Shown in pieces: positions 7,147-10,756 of a stretch of 10,756 nucleotides of DNA. The DNA lies in contig JAIOSH010000125.1 in NCBI GenBank assembly GCA_021107685.1, positions 1-10,756 on the forward strand, given 5' to 3'. The DNA is from Bacteroidales bacterium (lineage in GTDB: Bacteria > Bacteroidota > Bacteroidia > Bacteroidales > SMBSF39). The notes under the pieces are model-generated. The model worked only from the letters and a program-made list of their open reading frames with translations, was not told where the DNA came from and searched no databases. A program made the position numbers and the translations under genes. How positions within the stretch are numbered: position 1 is the stretch's first letter; each line of letters begins with the position of its first letter.

Positions 7147-8460
7147 TTAATCATGTCTTAACGATTCAACAGGATCCTGTTCCGAAGCTTTTTTTGCAGG
7201 CATATAGCCGAATAATATTCCGACTGAAGCTGACACACCAAAAGAAATAATTATGGATAAAAAAGATACTATTGTCAGGATACCGGTTATTTTCATAATT
7301 ATTTTTGATAAAACTAATCCGAGCAAAATTCCTATCAATCCACCTGTAATGCTTATAAGAGTTGCTTCTGACAGGAACTGAAAAATTATATCTTTTTTTC
7401 TTGCTCCTGTAGCCATCCTGACACCTATTTCTCTTATTCTTTCCATTACGGAAGCCAGCATTATATTCATAATTCCTATACCGCCGACAATCAGCGAAAT
7501 ACTCGCAATAGCTCCGAGAACTATATTAAAGATATCTTTTGTTTTTTGTTCTTGCTTTAATAATAATTCAGGAACTTTTATTTCAAAGTTTTCAACATCA
7601 GCATGGCGTCTCTTTAGCATTTGTAAAATTATGCTTGATGTAGCAGTCAGTTTTTCGGATTCTTTTACCTGTACAACGATTTTATCTAATTGATTTAAAT
7701 TTTTCCTTTCTTTGTCCTCGTCATCATTGTTTCTAATAGCTATTTCATTTATAACCGACCTGTCTTTGTATCGTAAAAGCAATGTTTGTATCGGTGCAAA
7801 AATATTTTTATTATATTCACTTATTCCCAAATCCTTGGTAGCACTTTGTGAAACATTCCTGCTTTCCAAAACACCAATTACTTTTAACCATATTTTACCA
7901 CATTTAATATATTTTCCTATTGGATTATCCTTTGGAAAGAATTTAGATTTAATAGATTGTCCGATAATACATACAGGGCTTCCTGTTTCTAATTGTCTGT
8001 TATTAAACATAGCCCCTTCTTTTAAATTAAGATTAAAAATTTTGAAAAAATCCGGTGTAACTCCTGTAAGTCTTGCCGGGCTTCTAATACCATCTTTAAT
8101 TATGTATGTATCATATATAACTTCAGGGCAGACATGTAAAATTGTGGGAATAATTTCTTTAATGCTTTCAGCGTCTTTTAGAGTTAGACCGGGAGAATAT
8201 TTGTTTTTTGATAAATTGTTTTCATCCTCTTCTTCTAAGTTTTCTTTATCACTTGCAATTATTGGAGTAATAACAATATTATTGACCCCGACAAGTTTTA
8301 TCTGATCAAGGATTTCCTGTTGAGCTCCTTTGCCTATTGCCATCATTGCAATTACTGCTGCAACACCAAAAATAATCCCCAGGGCAGTCAGAATTGAACG
8401 GGATTTATTTGCAAATACTGCTTCTAATGCAATATTTATAATTTGTAAATACCTTTCCAA
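7147..8460 (-). CDS. MacB/FtsX-type ABC transporter permease without ATPase domain
   Basis: This gene encodes a 437-residue inner membrane permease of the MacB type. One membrane segment lies at about residues 22-44, in the typical context SRSILTALGIIFGVAAVIAM. A periplasmic core domain occupies about 50-305. Three further segments at about 310-336, 360-386 and 396-421 form the FtsX-like half. The cytoplasmic coupling segment RIREIGVRMATGARKKDI (341-358) and the ending PAKKASEQDPVESLRHD are characteristic. MacB of proteobacteria (about 650 residues) carries an N-terminal ATPase of about 220 residues; here there is no Walker A, signature or Walker B motif, so a separate ATPase is needed. The gene starts 18 bases after the membrane fusion protein gene and is surely cotranscribed with it. 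These transporters act as mechanotransmission devices that drive substrates from the periplasm through a TolC-type channel. The substrate is unknown; antibiotics, peptides and lipids are all known for the family. Confidence 0.9.
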   Translation of the reverse strand: MERYLQIINIALEAVFANKSRSILTALGIIFGVAAVIAMMAIGKGAQQEILDQIKLVGVNNIVITPIIASDKENLEEEDENNLSKNKYSPGLTLKDAESIKEIIPTILHVCPEVIYDTYIIKDGIRSPARLTGVTPDFFKIFNLNLKEGAMFNNRQLETGSPVCIIGQSIKSKFFPKDNPIGKYIKCGKIWLKVIGVLESRNVSQSATKDLGISEYNKNIFAPIQTLLLRYKDRSVINEIAIRNNDDEDKERKNLNQLDKIVVQVKESEKLTATSSIILQMLKRRHADVENFEIKVPELLLKQEQKTKDIFNIVLGAIASISLIVGGIGIMNIMLASVMERIREIGVRMATGARKKDIIFQFLSEATLISITGGLIGILLGLVLSKIIMKITGILTIVSFLSIIISFGVSASVGILFGYMPAKKASEQDPVESLRHD

Positions 8461-8478
8461 TTTTTTTGAATTTAATTA

Positions 8479-9855
8479 TTATTTCGTTTTACTTTCTCTT
8501 TTGGATTTAGAATGTTTACCATGTTTGCCAAGCTTTTTATCTTCCGATTGAATTTTCTCAATAGTATCATTTTCAGATGTTTGTTTTTCTTCGGTTATTT
8601 TAAATTTTTCCACAATTTCAGGTTCTAATCTGGCAAGCCTGAAATTTTCAGCATTTTCGGGTGGCACTAAATAAATTTTATCATCTTCTTTTAATCCGGC
8701 TTTTATTATTATTTCGTTTTCATTAGTTTTACCAACTATTATTTCATGCTTTTCCCTTGATTTATAGACAAAAATCAGGCTGTCATTACTATGAACACAT
8801 TCAATAGGGATATAAAGCACACTATCAATTATTGCTGTAATAATAGTATTTTTTGTAGTCATAGCAGGCCTTAATATTGAATCAAATTCATTAACACTGA
8901 TAACCACTTCAAAAACTTTTGCATTTGAATTTGGCAATTGTTGCCCTATATTTGCAACTTTAGTTATTTTTCCGGTAAATTTTTTATCAGGAAAAGCATC
9001 GACACCTATTTCGACTTTCTGTCCTTTTTCTACTTTACTTATATCAATTTCATTAACATAAGTTTTAGTTATCATTTTTGAAAGGTCGGGTAATTGGGCA
9101 ACAATATTATCCCAGGAATTAATAGTAGAACCTTCTTCGCGTTTTTTCCCTCTCCAGTTACGCTGATAAATAATCATACCTGATTTTGGTGCATAAATTT
9201 CAAATTGTTTTAAAATATCTATCATTCGCTGTCTTTTTCTGTTAGCAGTTGAAAAATCGGCGACAACATCAAACATTTGGGCTTCTGCTTTTTCTTTTTT
9301 TAGTTTGTAATTTTCATTTGCTTGTTTAAGTGCTCTTTGGCTCTTTTTAAGGTCAATCTTAACCTGCCTTATAGTAGCAGGTGATTCGTATTTTGATTGT
9401 TCGAGTGTGATTTGTTTATCTTCAAGGTCATATTTCATGTTAATAATCTGATCTCTTGCATTACTGAGGTCAAGTGAAGTATCAAGTTTTGTTTTGGTTA
9501 TTTGTGATTGTAATTTTTCTATCTCACTTTCGAGGTCCTTCAGCTTGCTTAAAACTTCTGTTTGATCAAGAGAAGCAACAAAATCACCTGAATCGACAAC
9601 AGTTCCTTCGGGAATTAATTTATTTATCTTAATATCACTCCATATCCTGATAGACCGCAATCCGGTAGGTCCGAGAATATCTTTGGAGCTTTTAGCTTCA
9701 AGTTCACCTGTTGTTGTTACATTAATAATAAATTCACCTTTTTTAACAGGAACTGTTATTGTTTGAATAGTGCTAGTATCTGATTCTGAAAAATACCATA
9801 AAAAAATAATGATCAATATCGCAATTGTCAAACCAATGTATATTTGTTTCTTCAT
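8479..9855 (-). CDS. HlyD/MacA-type membrane fusion protein
   Basis: This gene encodes the 458-residue periplasmic adaptor that links the MacB-type permease to the TolC-type channel. It is anchored by one N-terminal membrane segment (about residues 5-22). The lipoyl-like domain is split: the first half ends with GTVVDSGDFVASLD (84-97), and the second half begins with IYAPKSGMIIY (220-230). Between them, residues of about 97-213 form the coiled-coil hairpin, with many charged heptads (LKDLESEIEKLQSQI and similar). A beta-barrel domain follows at about 255-345 and a membrane-proximal domain after that. The C-terminus (about 415-458) is an unusual low-complexity extension rich in Lys, Glu and Ser, ending KHGKHSKSKRESKTK, and is not a core part of the family. 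It is the first gene of the export unit. No Bacteroidota promoter box was found just upstream, where the inverted-repeat element at 9931-10096 lies. Confidence 0.9.
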   Translation of the reverse strand: MKKQIYIGLTIAILIIIFLWYFSESDTSTIQTITVPVKKGEFIINVTTTGELEAKSSKDILGPTGLRSIRIWSDIKINKLIPEGTVVDSGDFVASLDQTEVLSKLKDLESEIEKLQSQITKTKLDTSLDLSNARDQIINMKYDLEDKQITLEQSKYESPATIRQVKIDLKKSQRALKQANENYKLKKEKAEAQMFDVVADFSTANRKRQRMIDILKQFEIYAPKSGMIIYQRNWRGKKREEGSTINSWDNIVAQLPDLSKMITKTYVNEIDISKVEKGQKVEIGVDAFPDKKFTGKITKVANIGQQLPNSNAKVFEVVISVNEFDSILRPAMTTKNTIITAIIDSVLYIPIECVHSNDSLIFVYKSREKHEIIVGKTNENEIIIKAGLKEDDKIYLVPPENAENFRLARLEPEIVEKFKITEEKQTSENDTIEKIQSEDKKLGKHGKHSKSKRESKTK

Positions 9856-9930
9856 GTTTTAAAATTTATTTTTATTTAAGCTATGCTAAATTGTATATGA
9901 TAACTTGTTTTTAGTATTAATTATTGCATT

Positions 9931-10096
9931 GTAACTATTCAGTGCCTAAAGTTTGAAATGCCTACACTTCGACTTCATTTCGGCTTCGCTCAATGTGCAC
10001 GTTCAGTGTAAAAATGCCTAAAGTTTTAGTTACTTGCCAATTTAAAATAACTGTAGGCACTTTAAATTTTAGGCACTTTAAGTACTGATTAGTTAC
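9931..10096. mobile_element. MITE-like inverted-repeat element, 166 bases
   Basis: The two ends are imperfect inverted repeats. The left end (9931-9966) starts GTAACTATTCAGT; the complement of the right end (10052-10096) starts GTAACTAATCAGT. Both continue to GCCTACA. They match at 32 of 36 positions apart from a nine-base insertion in the right arm. The hexamer TGCCTA occurs three times direct (9943, 9959, 10015) and twice inverted (10054-10059, 10070-10075). A nested pair at 10015-10025 and 10049-10059 matches at 10 of 11. ATT flanks the element directly on both sides (9928-9930 and 10097-10099), which may be a 3-bp target duplication or chance. No coding frame is present. This fits a non-autonomous miniature element, or a large RNA-forming palindrome, inserted upstream of the export operon. 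I cannot assign it to a transposase family. Confidence 0.6.
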
Positions 10097-10131
10097 ATTA
10101 CATTTAAAATTATTCTAATAGTAAATTATAT

Positions 10132-10650
10132 TCAAAATGATTTAGTTGATATTAATTTTCCATTCTTATAAATATTTTCTTTATGAATTTTTCCATTTTT
10201 AGACCAAAAGGTTTCTTTTCCGTCTTTCTGATTTTTTTTATAATTAGCTTTTCTTTTTATTTTACCGTTCTTATAATATGACTCCTGCTTACCATTACCA
10301 TTAACGAACTCACCTTTTCCAACAGGCAAGCCATTCAAATCCAAATATAACCATTCACCCTCATAATTACCATTTTTATATAGTCCTTCATTTTTTATAT
10401 TTCCATTATAATGACATAATTTATAAATCCCATGAAGTGTATCGTTTTTAAAATTTTCTTCTGAAATTTTCAATCCGTTTTTTGACCATATTGTAGAAGT
10501 GCCGTTTAAGCTGTTATTTTTATAAAATTCTGTTGATTGCAGACCGCCATCCAAGTACCATCGTGTTGATTTACCATTTAAAACATTATTTTTAAAATTA
10601 CATTCCTGTTGTTTGTTACCATTAGAATACAGACATTTTTGATTCTCCAA
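10132..10650 (-). CDS. MORN-2/YwqK-type repeat protein, probably 5'-truncated
   Basis: The frame encodes seven repeats of about 23 residues with the pattern W/Y-x-x-NG-x5-E-x-x-YKNG-x3-G, at about residues 8-26, 31-50, 55-74, 79-98, 102-120, 125-144 and 149-168. This is the MORN-2 repeat variant (PF07661). Proteins of this type are often labelled 'YwqK family antitoxin', but no toxin gene is nearby and that role is not supported here. No ATG exists anywhere in the frame. The only start ahead of the first repeat is TTG at 10648-10650, and an in-frame stop lies at 10657-10659. Relatives usually carry an N-terminal signal peptide or lipobox, which is absent. The gene therefore either uses TTG for a small cytoplasmic protein or has lost its 5' end. 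The upstream DNA has stops in all frames and shows no displaced N-terminus. It is separated from the export operon by the 166-base inverted-repeat element. Confidence 0.6.
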   Translation of the reverse strand: MENQKCLYSNGNKQQECNFKNNVLNGKSTRWYLDGGLQSTEFYKNNSLNGTSTIWSKNGLKISEENFKNDTLHGIYKLCHYNGNIKNEGLYKNGNYEGEWLYLDLNGLPVGKGEFVNGNGKQESYYKNGKIKRKANYKKNQKDGKETFWSKNGKIHKENIYKNGKLISTKSF

Positions 10651-10756
10651 AACTAACTAAATTCGAATAAAAATGACCTACTTCTCTTTGCAAAATAGAT
10701 TATAGAAATGCGATTAACACCCTAAGAGTTTCATAGACAGACAAAAGACGGATTTA

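Noticed and set aside
7712..8305. Plus-strand open frame of 197 codons inside the permease gene
   Set aside because: It is a frame shadow of the MacB-type gene, which has clear family motifs across the same bases; the plus-strand product shows no recognisable domain.
10132..10650. Toxin-antitoxin module based on the common 'YwqK family antitoxin' label
   Set aside because: Only the repeat type supports the label; no toxin-like gene is adjacent and the repeats are shared with many unrelated proteins.
10648..10655. TAGTTTTG on the minus strand as a promoter -7 box for the MORN-2 gene
   Set aside because: It overlaps the only possible start codon, so transcription would begin inside the coding frame, and there is no TTG box at the right distance.
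10651..10756. Right-end sequence searched for a displaced N-terminus of the MORN-2 gene
   Set aside because: All three minus-strand frames contain stops and none gives a signal peptide; the short ATG frame reading MKLLGC stops at once.

Overview
The window looks like chromosomal DNA from a member of the Bacteroidota, probably an uncultured or little-studied lineage. The evidence is the low GC content, a large secreted protein ending in a type IX secretion (T9SS) sorting domain, Bacteroidota-style promoter boxes (TTG, 19-20 bases, then TAnnTTTG), and weak or absent Shine-Dalgarno sequences. No rRNA, tRNA, CRISPR array or intact insertion sequence was seen.

Layout. Positions 1-380 (minus) hold the N-terminal part of a PurM/ThiL-like (AIR synthase-related) ATP-binding protein that runs off the left edge. 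Upstream of it, 483-881 (minus) encodes a small protein with two membrane segments. A 362-base divergent promoter region (882-1243) separates this pair from an XRE-type helix-turn-helix regulator on the plus strand (1244-2233). Convergent to the regulator is a broken DUF2007-type gene (2242-2382, minus). Next comes a 942-residue secreted protein (2462-5290, minus) made of LVIVD propeller repeats, a fibronectin type III-like module, a jelly-roll-like module and a T9SS tail.

The region 5410-9855 (minus) is a three-gene export unit, transcribed in the order membrane fusion protein, MacB/FtsX-type permease, TolC-type outer membrane factor. Together they would span both membranes. No ABC ATPase is encoded in the permease or elsewhere in the window, so the energising subunit must lie elsewhere or the transporter depends on another protein. 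At the right end, 10132-10650 (minus) encodes seven MORN-2/YwqK-type repeats but contains no ATG codon in frame and is probably truncated at its 5' end.

The gaps between genes carry much of the unusual material. They include a 166-base inverted-repeat (MITE-like) element at 9931-10096, a 19-bp-stem hairpin at 6947-6994, a tandem heptamer array at 7087-7142, GCGGGAT/ATCCCGC inverted repeats at 7021-7078, an insertion-sequence-end-like string at 5374-5391, and a set of TGCAAA motifs plus a palindrome in front of the regulator. I see no clear new defence or biosynthetic system. The points most worth following up are the ATPase-less export operon and the small repeat elements around it.
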